The translations under genes were made by a program, and so were the position numbers. A stretch of 64,000 nucleotides of DNA from Opitutia bacterium. GTDB lineage: Bacteria > Verrucomicrobiota > Verrucomicrobiae > Opitutales > UBA953. The stretch lies in NCBI GenBank assembly GCA_004558035.1, contig SFEJ01000001.1:62001-126000 (forward strand), read 5' to 3'. The notes beneath the pieces were generated by a model that was given only the letters and a program-made list of their open reading frames with translations, did no database searches and was not told the DNA's origin. Shown here piece by piece: positions 51,792 to 60,404 of this stretch. Numbering within the stretch: position 1 is the first letter of the stretch; every line of letters starts with the position of its first letter.

Positions 51792-53372
51792 ATGAGCTGG
51801 GAAAATTTCAAGGAAAACTACATCGAGTTCGACGCGCTGAAATTCGCGATCGACCTCAGCCGCGTCGGCTTCCCGAAGGGCTACGTCGAAGAAGCCGCGC
51901 CGATGCTCGCCAAGGCGTTCGACGCGATGGCGGAGCTCGAAAAGGGCGCGATCGCCAATCCGGACGAAAACCGCATGGTCGGGCACTACTGGCTGCGCGC
52001 GCCGCAGCTCGCGCCGACGGCGGAGCTCGCCGCCGAAATCGCGGGAACGACCGACCGCATCGAAGCCTTCGCGAAGAAGGTGCACGCGGGCGAAATCCGC
52101 GGGAGCGCCGGCGCGTTCAAAAATCTGCTCTGCATCGGCATCGGCGGGAGCGCGCTCGGCCCGCAGTTCGTCGCTTCCGCGCTCGGCATGCCCGGCAAGG
52201 ACAAGCTGAAGGTGTATTTTCTCGACAACACGGACGCGGACGGATTCGACGCCGTCTTCGCGGAGCTTGAAGGCAGGCTCGGCGAAACGCTCTGCGTCGT
52301 GACGTCGAAGTCCGGCAGCACGCCGGAGCCGCGCAACGCGATGATCGAGACCGAAGCCCGCTACAAGGCGGCGGGACTGGACTTCGCGAAGCACGCCGTC
52401 GCCGTGACGGGCGTCGGCTCGCAGCTCGACAAGACGGCGGTCGCGCAGGGCTTCATCGAACGCTTCCCGATGTGGGACTGGGTCGGCGGCCGCACGAGCG
52501 AAACGGCGGCGGTCGGGCTTCTGCCCGCCGCGCTGCAGGGGCTGGACATCCGCGGGCTGCTCGCGGGAGCGGCCGCGATGGACGCGCAGACGCGTTCCCG
52601 CGACGCGCGCGCGAATCCCGCCGCGCTGCTCGCGCTCGCCTGGTATTTCCTCACCGACGGCAAGGGCGCCAAGGACATGGTGATTCTGCCCTACAAGGAC
52701 CGCCTGCTGCTTTTCGCGCGCTACCTGCAGCAGCTCATCATGGAATCGCTCGGCAAGGAAAAGGACCTCGCCGGGAACGTCGTCAACCAGGGCATTTCCG
52801 TTTACGGGAACAAGGGTTCGACGGACCAGCACGCCTACATTCAGCAGCTGCGCGAGGGCGTGCCGAACTTTTTCGCGACGTTCATCGAAGTGCTCCGCGA
52901 CCGCGCGGGAACGAGCGTCGAAGTCGATCCCGGCGTGCGCGCGGGCGACTATCTCGAAGGCTTTCTGCTCGGCACGCGCGAGGCGCTCACGGAAAAGGGA
53001 CGCGCCTCGGTCACGCTGACCGTTGAGGACGTGACGCCGGGCAGCGTCGGCGCGCTCATCGCGCTGTTCGAGCGCGCGGTCGGCTTCTACGCGACCTTCA
53101 TCGGCATCAACGCCTATCACCAGCCCGGCGTCGAAGCCGGCAAGAAGGCGGCGGCGGGCATCCTGAAGCTGCAGGTGCGCATCGTCGAATTCCTGAAGGC
53201 GCACGCGCCGGAAAAATTCACGGCGGAAGCGCTCGCGGAAAAATTAGAGCTTGAAAACCGCACGGAATTAGTGTTCAAAATCTGTCAACACTTGGCGGCG
53301 AGCCCGTCCTGCGCGGTTTCCCGTCAGGTCGTGATTCCTGCCCATTGCTCAACTTTCAATTACAATCAATAA
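51792..53372 (+). CDS. pgi: Glucose-6-phosphate isomerase
   Basis: Interconverts glucose-6-P and fructose-6-P. 526 residues. SIS-domain phosphate site SKSGSTPEPRNA, GIGGSALGPQF, base Glu region KDLAGNVVNQG and QQLREGVPNFF, and NAYHQPGVEAGKKAA near the C-terminus. The last 60 residues (FTAEALAEKLELENRTELVF) look like a small added helical domain. Follows secG; the gene downstream starts after six bases. Confidence 0.95.
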   Translation: MSWENFKENYIEFDALKFAIDLSRVGFPKGYVEEAAPMLAKAFDAMAELEKGAIANPDENRMVGHYWLRAPQLAPTAELAAEIAGTTDRIEAFAKKVHAGEIRGSAGAFKNLLCIGIGGSALGPQFVASALGMPGKDKLKVYFLDNTDADGFDAVFAELEGRLGETLCVVTSKSGSTPEPRNAMIETEARYKAAGLDFAKHAVAVTGVGSQLDKTAVAQGFIERFPMWDWVGGRTSETAAVGLLPAALQGLDIRGLLAGAAAMDAQTRSRDARANPAALLALAWYFLTDGKGAKDMVILPYKDRLLLFARYLQQLIMESLGKEKDLAGNVVNQGISVYGNKGSTDQHAYIQQLREGVPNFFATFIEVLRDRAGTSVEVDPGVRAGDYLEGFLLGTREALTEKGRASVTLTVEDVTPGSVGALIALFERAVGFYATFIGINAYHQPGVEAGKKAAAGILKLQVRIVEFLKAHAPEKFTAEALAEKLELENRTELVFKICQHLAASPSCAVSRQVVIPAHCSTFNYNQ

Positions 53373-53378
53373 AACCCC

Positions 53379-54320
53379 ATGAACAACAAAGTTTCTATTA
53401 TTCTCCGCGCACTCGCGATTGTTCTTTCGGCCGCCGCCGTCGCGCTGTTCTTCCTCGTCCGCGGCGAGATGCAGAACGCGGTCGAAAAGACCAAGCCCCT
53501 CGTCCAGGTCGCCAAGACCTCCGAAGAGCCCTTCGACTACAAGAATCTCGCCAAGCCCGTCGATCTGAAGGCGGCGATGGAAATCGTCTCTCCCGCCTGC
53601 AAGGAAATCGAAAAGCGCCGCGAGCAGAAACGCGCCGACGACGCGACCATCGCCGGTCAGAAGGCGACGATCGCCGCGCGCGACGCCACGATCGACGGCC
53701 TGAACGCCGACATCGACGCGAAGAACACCGAAATCGCCGAGCTGACGCGCGCCCGCGACGAGCTCGAAGGCAAGAAGTCGCAGCTTGAATCCCAGCTCGC
53801 TTCCGCCGAAGCGACGCTCCGCGCCGAAAAGGAAAACACGGCGCGCCTCAATCAGCGCATCGCGAACATGAAGACGATGGAGGAATACAACGCGCGCCTC
53901 GACGAGATCGCCGACCTCCAGAAGAAGATGGAAAACGGGCAGAACCGCTACACGAAGTTCCGCCACTACGCGAAGGCGAAAGGCGTTTCCTTCTCCGAAG
54001 AAGAATATCCGTCCGCCCTTTACGTGGCGACCGGTCTCACGGGTCCGACGATCGAGTTCGCGGAACCCTACGTCGCGACGACCGTCTATTCGATCGACGT
54101 CCGCCGTGGTCTGATGGTGCTTTCCGTCGGCACGAGCGAATCCTACATCGCCGTCGGCAGATACTACAACGTCGAGGTCAACGGCGTGAACGTCGGTCAG
54201 ATTCAGATCGCGGACGCGCAGCCGTCCAACGTCATCGCGCACATTCTGCCGAAATCCGACATGTCCGCGATTTCCGCGGGAACGAACGTCCGTCTGATTC
54301 CGTTCGTCACGAAACGCTGA
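53379..54320 (+). CDS. Membrane-anchored coiled-coil protein of unknown function
   Basis: 313 residues; family not recognised. One N-terminal membrane helix (7-26), a basic segment, a long coiled coil (about 75-190, Ala/Glu/Lys/Arg heptads), and a C-terminal globular domain (about 220-313) with YYNVEVNGVNVGQIQIADA and ISAGTNVRLIPF. That domain resembles the protein at 5311-5661 over about 65 residues. Envelope location is inferred. It begins six bases after pgi and is followed after 13 bases by a small lipoprotein, so the two are likely cotranscribed. Confidence 0.8.
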   Translation: MNNKVSIILRALAIVLSAAAVALFFLVRGEMQNAVEKTKPLVQVAKTSEEPFDYKNLAKPVDLKAAMEIVSPACKEIEKRREQKRADDATIAGQKATIAARDATIDGLNADIDAKNTEIAELTRARDELEGKKSQLESQLASAEATLRAEKENTARLNQRIANMKTMEEYNARLDEIADLQKKMENGQNRYTKFRHYAKAKGVSFSEEEYPSALYVATGLTGPTIEFAEPYVATTVYSIDVRRGLMVLSVGTSESYIAVGRYYNVEVNGVNVGQIQIADAQPSNVIAHILPKSDMSAISAGTNVRLIPFVTKR

Positions 54321-54333
54321 CGCTCCAATTCCG

Positions 54334-54498
54334 ATGAGAATTTTTCTTTCGCTTTTCGCTTTCGCGGGTCTTTTCGGGCTCGCCGCGTGCACGGAAACGC
54401 CTCCGCCGGAAGATTCCAATCTGCCGGCGAGCGGCGCGCCGCAGGCGTGGGAAAATTCCATGCCGGGCATGGGCGGCATGACGCCGCAGGACCGCTGA
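54334..54498 (+). CDS. Tiny lipoprotein (54 aa)
   Basis: A 54-residue frame: MRIFLSLFAFAGLFGLAAC then TETPPPEDSNLPASG and a Met/Gly-rich end (SMPGMGGMTPQDR). The signal peptide ends in a lipobox LAAC with Cys19, so the mature lipoprotein has only 36 residues, Pro/Met-rich. No family recognised. It directly follows the coiled-coil gene and precedes a terminator, so it is the last gene of that transcript. Confidence 0.75.
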   Translation: MRIFLSLFAFAGLFGLAACTETPPPEDSNLPASGAPQAWENSMPGMGGMTPQDR

Positions 54499-54511
54499 GC
54501 GCGTTTCTCCG

Positions 54512-54547
54512 AAAAAATCCTTCCGTTCCCGCGGAAGGATTTTTTTT
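54512..54547 (+). terminator. Terminator after the tiny lipoprotein
   Basis: AATCCTTCCG (54516-54525) pairs with CGGAAGGATT (54532-54541) through a TTCCCG loop, followed by eight T and preceded by A6, so it may act in both directions. Confidence 0.85.
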
Positions 54548-54602
54548 GCGCGCACGATCCGCGGGAACGCGAAGGAGGACTGTTCATCGTTTTCCTTTTT
54601 TT

Positions 54603-54633
54603 ATATCAATCAATCTTGATATGAAAATACAAT
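54603..54633 (+). promoter_or_regulatory. metK promoter with palindromic operator candidate
   Basis: ATATCAA (54603-54609)-N6-TTGATAT (54616-54622) is a perfect 7+7 inverted repeat. The -10 TACAAT (54628-54633) follows at once, so the palindrome fills the -35/-10 interval, a repressor position. The -35 itself is weak. The same half-site and spacing recur at metH. The leader after the start point is only about 34 bases, too short for a known SAM riboswitch. Confidence 0.6.
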
Positions 54634-54673
54634 CTTGCGTTTCCTGCGTCTCTCGGGCAGACTGCGAGGCATC

Positions 54674-55849
54674 ATGAAATCTTACACTTTCACATCCGAA
54701 TCCGTCGGCGCCGGGCATCCGGACAAAGTCGCCGACCTGATTTCCGATTCGATTCTGGACGCGTGCCTCGCGCAGGATCCGCGTTCCCGCGTCGCCTGCG
54801 AAACGCTGGTGAAGGACGACCACGTGGTGCTCGCGGGAGAAATCACGACCCGCGCGAAAGTGGATTACGAGGCCGTCGCGCGCGCCGCGATCCGCGAAAT
54901 CGGCTACGTGGACAGCCGCGCCGACGACGTCTTTCAGGCGGGAACGGCGAAAGTGATCAATCTCATCGGCACGCAGTCGCCCGACATCGCTCAGGGCGTG
55001 GACGCCGCCGCCGCGGAAGGCAAAAGCTCCGCGGAGCAGGGCGCCGGCGACCAGGGAATCATGTTCGGTTTCGCGACGGACGAGACGCCGGAGCTCATGC
55101 CCGCGCCCGTCATGTTCGCGCACAGGATTCTGCGCGCGCTGGAGTCCGTCCGCAAGAACGCCGCGCGCCCGGAAGCCGCCTGGCTCCGCCCGGACTGCAA
55201 GTCGCAGGTCGCCGTGCGCTACGAAGACGGCGTTCCCGCGCGCATCGAGAACGTCGTGCTCTCCACGCAGCACACGGAAGACGTGGACTGCGCGACGATC
55301 CGCGCCTTCGGCGAAGCGCTGATCCGCGAGACGCTTCCGGCGGAACTGATCGACACGGAGACGCGCTTCTTCATCAACCCGACGGGCAAGTTCGTCGTCG
55401 GCGGGCCGCACGGCGACGCCGGGTTGACGGGGCGCAAGATCATCGTGGACACTTACGGAGGCGCCGGTCGCCACGGCGGAGGCGCCTTCTCGGGCAAGGA
55501 TCCGTCCAAGGTGGACCGTTCCGCCGCCTACATGTGCCGCTGGGTCGCCAAGAACGTCGTCGCCGCGAAGCTCGCGCGCCGCGTGGAGCTGCAGGTCTCC
55601 TACGCCATCGGCGAGCCGAATCCGACGAGCGTCTACGTGAACACGTTCGGCACGGGAACGGCGCCGGATTCGCGCATCGCCGCCGCCGTCCGCGAAGTCT
55701 TTTCCTTCAAGCCTGCGGACATCATCGCGCGCCTCGATCTGCTGCGCCCGATCTACGCGAAGACGACGAACTACGGGCACTTCACGAAGGAAGATCTTCC
55801 GTGGGAAAAGACGGATCGCGTCGACGCGCTTCTCGCCGCGATGAAATGA
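54674..55849 (+). CDS. metK: S-adenosylmethionine synthetase
   Basis: Makes SAM from methionine and ATP. 391 residues. Start MKSYTFTSESVGAGHPDKVAD (ATP-binding His in GHPDK), GAGDQGIMFG, and the GGAGRHGGGAFSGKDPSKVDR loop with phosphate-binding Lys and Asp. The frame extends 13 codons upstream, but the family start is the ATG at 54674. Probably controlled by the palindrome at 54603-54622. No terminator separates it from the mini-gene at 55888. Confidence 0.97.
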   Translation: MKSYTFTSESVGAGHPDKVADLISDSILDACLAQDPRSRVACETLVKDDHVVLAGEITTRAKVDYEAVARAAIREIGYVDSRADDVFQAGTAKVINLIGTQSPDIAQGVDAAAAEGKSSAEQGAGDQGIMFGFATDETPELMPAPVMFAHRILRALESVRKNAARPEAAWLRPDCKSQVAVRYEDGVPARIENVVLSTQHTEDVDCATIRAFGEALIRETLPAELIDTETRFFINPTGKFVVGGPHGDAGLTGRKIIVDTYGGAGRHGGGAFSGKDPSKVDRSAAYMCRWVAKNVVAAKLARRVELQVSYAIGEPNPTSVYVNTFGTGTAPDSRIAAAVREVFSFKPADIIARLDLLRPIYAKTTNYGHFTKEDLPWEKTDRVDALLAAMK

Positions 55850-55887
55850 AAAAAAATTGCTTGCCAAAAATTTTTTTTAAGGCAAGA

Positions 55888-55959
55888 ATGCCCACCATCA
55901 AAGGCTTTGCTAAGCAATTAGCGAATAGAGTAGATAGAGAAGTTAGAGTTAGTCAGTAG
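55888..55959 (+). CDS. Candidate 23-aa small protein after metK (or sRNA)
   Basis: ATG with AAGG five bases upstream, 23 codons and a stop: MPTIKGFAKQLANRVDREV then RVSQ. Basic and possibly amphipathic. The base composition is far more AT-rich than the surroundings. Alternatives: a non-coding RNA, since TTTGCTAA-GCAA-TTAGCGAA (about 55904-55923) folds into an 8-pair GNRA hairpin and a terminator follows. A CTTGCC/GGCAAG stem (55860-55865 with 55881-55886) overlaps the ribosome site. TTGCCA (55861-55866)-N17-AAGAAT (55884-55889) could be a promoter, but then the ATG would lie in the -10 box, which would favour the RNA reading. Confidence 0.4.
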   Translation: MPTIKGFAKQLANRVDREVRVSQ

Positions 55960-55971
55960 AGATAAGAGAAA

Positions 55972-56012
55972 GGCCGGGTATCCCCGTGAGGGGGTACCCG
56001 GTCCCTTTTTTT
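55972..56012 (+). terminator. Strong terminator of the metK/mini-gene unit
   Basis: CCGGGTATCCCC (55974-55985) and GGGGGTACCCGG (55990-56001) pair fully with one U-G and a GTGA loop, extended by two outer pairs; then CC and T7. Unlike most terminators here it does not use the GGGAACG motif. Confidence 0.92.
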
Positions 56013-56058
56013 GAATTTTCGGAAATCCGCGCGCGGGAACGTTCCCGCGGTCAGGCGC

Positions 56059-57714
56059 TCACTTCTTTTCGGTTTTGGAGGAGAGGACGATTTTCGCCTC
56101 GCCGCGCGCGGGAACGGAGACGTCCCAGAAGATCATGCCCGTGTCCTTTTCGAGCGTGAAGCCGGGCGTGGTCGCGGGAACGTGCTCGTAGGGCGTTTCG
56201 AGCAGCGAGATCTTCACGTCGTCCACTTCCGAGACTTTGATCTGCGAGCGCAGGCGCACCTTGCGCGGCGTTCCCGTGAGGTTCGCGAGCGTATAGACGT
56301 CGCCCGCGGCGTCGGTCGAGCTCTTCCCGGAAAAGGAGGCCTTCAGCGAGCCGTGCGTCGCGCGGAAGGGCGGGAGCTCCTCGAACGCGGCGGAAAGCCC
56401 GTCCTCCGTTCCCGCGAAGAACGCGATTTCACCGCCGACGGGAACGAATTTCAGCGAGCTTCCGCCGATGAAGGCGCCGTCGCGGAAGAGCGACAGCTCG
56501 CCGGGCAGAATCGGGCAGGGCGTTTCGTTTTTCGCGGACGCGCGCAGATAGACGCCGGCGCGCAGGCGCGGCGCGGCTTCGGCGCGGAGCTCGACGTCCG
56601 CGAGCGTCGCGCGGGCGATGGAGACGCGCGGCGCCGCCTTGCCCGAGGGCACGTCGTGCGCGCCGCGTAATTCGAAATTCACCACGGCGCCCTGTTCGCG
56701 CACGCGGGAAAGCGCGCGGTCCTCGTCGGCGGGTGCGGCGTCGGCGAAATTCGCGGGCGGCTCGGCGGCGGGAGCCGCCTCCACCGTCTCCACGATGCGG
56801 CGCGCGCGCGGGTCGGCGAGGCTTTCGCCGTAAAGCTCGACGCGGCGCACGCGCGGCGGGAGCGCGCTCACCTGCGGCTGCGCGGTCGAGAGCGTGAGCG
56901 CGACGCCCTTCCAGTCTTCGCCCGTGTTCTGCGAGATTTCGCCGTCGTAGGAAAAATCGACCGTTCCCGCGGCGCGGTCGAGGCGCGCGGAATAGCGCGG
57001 CTTCCAGCGCGCGGCGCGCGTCGTGTAGGCGACGGAGATTTCCGCCTCGCCCGCGCGCTCCGCCTCGAGCGTGACGACGAGCGCGACGGAGCGCCGCGCG
57101 TCCGTTCCCGAGCAGAGGGCGTCGAATTCGGCCCGGACGGGCGCGATTTCCTTTTCCAGCGCCGCCGTCTGTTCGGAAATTTCCGTCGCGCGGGCGAAGA
57201 TTTTTTCGAATTCCGCGCGCAGCGCTTCGGCGTCGGCGTTCCAGTTTTCTCCGCCTTTTCCGCCGACGCTGTTTTCCTCGACGGCGCGGCGGAAGCGGCG
57301 TTCGAATTCCCGCAGCGTTTCGCGGCGCTTCCGGTTGAAATCGGAGGCGTCGGAGAGCAGCGCCCTGCGTTCGTTCAGCGCGGCGAGCTTTTCTTCGAGC
57401 GCGGCGATTTTTTTGTCGTTCACGACGCGTTCGACGCGGCGCTCCCACGACACGCCGAGAATCTTCACGCCCGCGGGAACGTGCGCGCCCGCACGGATCG
57501 AGCGCAGATCGACGTTGGCGGGAACGCCCGCGAACACGATTTCGTTTTTGCCTTTTTCGAGCTTCGCCGTTCCCGTGCGGGTGACGACGGCGCGGTCGGT
57601 GAACACCGAGACGGCGCTCACGGCGTGCGCGATTTCCTCGGCGGCGAAGGCGCCGAAGGGCGCGAGCGCGGCGGCGAGGGCGAAGGCGGCGACGAGTGTC
57701 TTTTTCATCTTCAA
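56059..57714 (-). CDS. DUF4139 (MuiA-like) exported protein 1
   Basis: Member of the mucoidy-inhibitor-A-like family; molecular role unknown. 551 residues. Signal peptide 1-25 (ending FGAFAAE); DUF4140-type N-terminus (SVFTDRAVVTRTGTAKL, about 34-115); a coiled coil of Arg/Glu/Ala heptads (about 100-200); then the DUF4139 beta-rich domain (YTTRAARWKPRYSARLD, QNTGEDWKGVALTLSTAQP). Tandem with a paralogue 34 bases upstream on the same strand, probably one transcript. Confidence 0.85.
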   Translation of the reverse strand: MKMKKTLVAAFALAAALAPFGAFAAEEIAHAVSAVSVFTDRAVVTRTGTAKLEKGKNEIVFAGVPANVDLRSIRAGAHVPAGVKILGVSWERRVERVVNDKKIAALEEKLAALNERRALLSDASDFNRKRRETLREFERRFRRAVEENSVGGKGGENWNADAEALRAEFEKIFARATEISEQTAALEKEIAPVRAEFDALCSGTDARRSVALVVTLEAERAGEAEISVAYTTRAARWKPRYSARLDRAAGTVDFSYDGEISQNTGEDWKGVALTLSTAQPQVSALPPRVRRVELYGESLADPRARRIVETVEAAPAAEPPANFADAAPADEDRALSRVREQGAVVNFELRGAHDVPSGKAAPRVSIARATLADVELRAEAAPRLRAGVYLRASAKNETPCPILPGELSLFRDGAFIGGSSLKFVPVGGEIAFFAGTEDGLSAAFEELPPFRATHGSLKASFSGKSSTDAAGDVYTLANLTGTPRKVRLRSQIKVSEVDDVKISLLETPYEHVPATTPGFTLEKDTGMIFWDVSVPARGEAKIVLSSKTEKK

Positions 57715-57748
57715 AAAATCCTTTCTGCTGTGCGGTTGCGGCGGCGGT

Positions 57749-59662
57749 TCAGCGGAAGCGTTCCCGCAGTTCGAAGTTTTCGGGAAAATCGATTTCGTAG
57801 CGCGTCTTCAGCTCGATTTCCTGCGCGGGCTCGAGCGCGAGATCGCGCGTCGCGAGCCCCGTCTTCGCGTCGAACTTCGCGGCGGCGGGCGAAAACTCCG
57901 GCGCGGAGACTTCAATGTCGTCGCGCGTGCTCACGGGAACGGCCTCGTCGCAGACGACGCGGATTTTCTCCGGCGTGCGGTTGCGTATCTTCACGGAAAC
58001 CTCGACCGCCTTGCGGCGTGATTTCGAAAACGTGCCGACGGTCTCGATCGCGTTCACGACGCGGCGCTCGACGGCGACGCGCGGATCGACGCCGAGCGGA
58101 ATGCGCACGCTCCCGTCGCGCAGCGTGTAGGGCACGTCCATTTCGCCGATGAAGTCCGCGCCGTAAAAGATGTTCGCGGGGCCGGCGAGAATCGGGCGGA
58201 AGTCGCGGTGCGTCACGGCGAGCATGCGGTAGGCGTTCCCGTCGGCGGCGGGCGCGAGCTGCAGATAGGCGTCGCCCGCGTAGGTCTCGCTGCCGAGCAG
58301 GCAGCGGTGCGGCGTTCCCGCGGACGGAATCGTCTCCGCACGCGCGAGGTCGCGGCGGATTTCCAGCCCGCGCAGGTCCGCCGCCGGGTCGCGCAGGCGC
58401 GCGGCGGGAACGCTCTCGTTTTCCGCCTGCGTTTCGACGTAGTTCTGGGAAATGCCCGCGACGTCCTTCGCCGCGACGCGCTCGAGCACGCCGTCGGCGT
58501 TGCGGAAGACGTAGCCGCCGCCCGCGAGCCGGATGTCCCGCGCGTTCGCGACGACGCGTCCGCTGTTCAGCGCGATCGACAACACGCCGTTTTCGCCGGC
58601 GGTCAGGGCGGGCGCCTCGCCGGAATCGCGGGAAGAGGGCGAGCCGAACGACGCGGGGCCGATTCCTTCGCCGCGTCCGCCGCCGCTTTTCTTCGCGAGC
58701 AGGGCGACGGGAACGGGGCGCGGCGCGAACGCCTCCGTGATCAGGATTTTTCTGAACTCCGGAAGATCCGCGGACGCGTCCGGGTTCACGGTCGAGAGCG
58801 TCACGGGAACGCCGTTCCAGTCCTCGCCGGTGCGCTGGCTGACGACGCCGTAGGAGACGAGCGTCGCGGCGTTCGTCGCGGGATCGACGACGACGTCGTA
58901 GCTCGGCCTCCACTGCGCGGCGCCCATGAAATAGCTCAGTTCGAGCGTTCCCGCGCAGTCCGCGTCGGCGACAAGCTTCACGCGCACGAGGGTTTCCTTT
59001 TCCTGCGCGTAGGCGGAAATTTTCCGGTATTCGCTTTCGGCGATCTCGCGGACGAGCGCGGCTTCGTCGAGCGCCTTTTTCAGGCGGAGCGTTTCGCGCG
59101 AAGCGGCGTCCGCCTCCTTTTCCAGAAGCGCGAGCGCGCGGAGCGCCGTCTGCGCGTCGAAGGCGGACGGGAACGGCGCGTCCGCTTCGGGCGGACTGAA
59201 CTCGCCGAGCGCGCGGCGGCGGGATTCGGCTTCGGCGTGCCGGCAGGTCAGATCGACGTGCGCGATCCGCGCGCGTTCGAGTTTTTCCTTCGCCGCTTCG
59301 ACGGCCTCGCGCGGCGCGGAGGGCGCCGCGATCCGCGTTTCCGTCGAAACGGAAAGCACGCGCGCGCCCGGGATGCGCGTTTCCGCGGCGAGCGTCGCGG
59401 CGGAGAGGCGCGCGGGCGTTCCCGAGAGCAGGATTTCCTGCTCGCCCGCGCGGAGCGAGACTTCCGCCGAGCGCGTGACGCGCGCGCCCTTCGGGAACAC
59501 GACCACGCGGGAGACGCGCGTCGGGACGGCGGCTTCGGCCGCCGGAGCGGGGAAGTCCGCGGCGGGCGGAACGGGGGCGCTTTCGTCCGCGAACGCCGCG
59601 GGAACGCACGGGAACGCCGCCAGCGCGACGGCGAAAAGCATTTTAGGATTCGGGGTGTGCAT
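57749..59662 (-). CDS. DUF4139 (MuiA-like) exported protein 2
   Basis: 637-residue paralogue of the downstream gene. Signal peptide to about residue 25; DUF4140-like segment (VVVFPKGARVTRSAEVSL); coiled coil; DUF4139 core (YFMGAAQWRPSYDVVVD, QRTGEDWNGVPVTLSTVNP). It has an extra insert (about 310-430) and a C-terminal KTRYEIDFPENFELRERF. Family function unknown; envelope location from the signal peptide. First gene of the pair, divergent from mntP. Confidence 0.85.
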   Translation of the reverse strand: MHTPNPKMLFAVALAAFPCVPAAFADESAPVPPAADFPAPAAEAAVPTRVSRVVVFPKGARVTRSAEVSLRAGEQEILLSGTPARLSAATLAAETRIPGARVLSVSTETRIAAPSAPREAVEAAKEKLERARIAHVDLTCRHAEAESRRRALGEFSPPEADAPFPSAFDAQTALRALALLEKEADAASRETLRLKKALDEAALVREIAESEYRKISAYAQEKETLVRVKLVADADCAGTLELSYFMGAAQWRPSYDVVVDPATNAATLVSYGVVSQRTGEDWNGVPVTLSTVNPDASADLPEFRKILITEAFAPRPVPVALLAKKSGGGRGEGIGPASFGSPSSRDSGEAPALTAGENGVLSIALNSGRVVANARDIRLAGGGYVFRNADGVLERVAAKDVAGISQNYVETQAENESVPAARLRDPAADLRGLEIRRDLARAETIPSAGTPHRCLLGSETYAGDAYLQLAPAADGNAYRMLAVTHRDFRPILAGPANIFYGADFIGEMDVPYTLRDGSVRIPLGVDPRVAVERRVVNAIETVGTFSKSRRKAVEVSVKIRNRTPEKIRVVCDEAVPVSTRDDIEVSAPEFSPAAAKFDAKTGLATRDLALEPAQEIELKTRYEIDFPENFELRERFR

Positions 59663-59783
59663 GACGTGATTTCGTGAAAAGCATGATGCCCGCGCGGCGT
59701 GCGGGTTTAAAGAAAAAGCGTCGCCGCCTTCGGGAAAAGTTTCGAGGCTCGAAAGGGCGGCGGCGGGGCGTTAGACTGCGGGC

Positions 59784-60404
59784 ATGAATTTCTTGGAGAC
59801 AGTCTGCATCGCGGCGGCGCTGGCGACGGACGCGACGCTCGTCGCGTTTTCCTACGGAGTCGTCATCGAGCGCGCGCGGCTCGCGGCTGCGCTGAAGCTC
59901 GCGGCGACGACCGGATTTTTTCAGGCGGCGATGCCGATTTTGGGCTTTTCCGCGGCGGCGGAATTTCACGCCTACTACGCGGCGTGGGACCACTGGATTG
60001 CGTTCGCGGTCTTTTCCGCGCTCGGCGGTTCCGTGATTTACGGTGCGCTGCGCGGGGACGCGGACGACGCGGCGGCGGGCGACCGTTCCTGCGCGTGCGG
60101 CAAGTGCGCGCTCGGCGCGAAAAAGCTCGGCGCGATCGGCGTGGCGACGAGTCTCGACGCGCTCGCCGTCGGCGCGGGCATGCGCTGCATGGCGCAGGAT
60201 TACGCGGGCGTTTCCGACGTGCTCGTTCCCGCGGCGATTATCGGCGTCGTCACGTTCGCGGGCGCGTTCGGCGCGTTCTTCGTCTCGCGCTGCTTCCGCA
60301 GATTCCCGAAACGCGCGGCGGAAGTCTGCGCCGGGCTGATTCTCTTTTCCATCGGTGCGGTCGCGCTCGCGCGCGATCTGCTCGGGGAGGGCGCGGCGCA
60401 ATGA
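59784..60404 (+). CDS. mntP: Manganese efflux pump MntP-like protein
   Basis: Six-helix inner-membrane exporter. 206 residues. The paired Asp motifs on the inverted repeat helices are present: ATDATLVAFSYG (Asp16) and ATSLDALAVG. The loop between helices 3 and 4 has an unusual CACGKC cluster that could bind metal. Its stop overlaps the thiL start (ATGA). Manganese specificity is by family; a SatP/LysE-type relative is possible. Confidence 0.82.
   Translation: MNFLETVCIAAALATDATLVAFSYGVVIERARLAAALKLAATTGFFQAAMPILGFSAAAEFHAYYAAWDHWIAFAVFSALGGSVIYGALRGDADDAAAGDRSCACGKCALGAKKLGAIGVATSLDALAVGAGMRCMAQDYAGVSDVLVPAAIIGVVTFAGAFGAFFVSRCFRRFPKRAAEVCAGLILFSIGAVALARDLLGEGAAQ

Noticed and set aside
54634..54673. 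SAM riboswitch in the metK leader
   Set aside because: Only about 34-40 bases lie between the probable start point and the ATG, with no recognisable SAM-I, SAM-II or SAM-III core.
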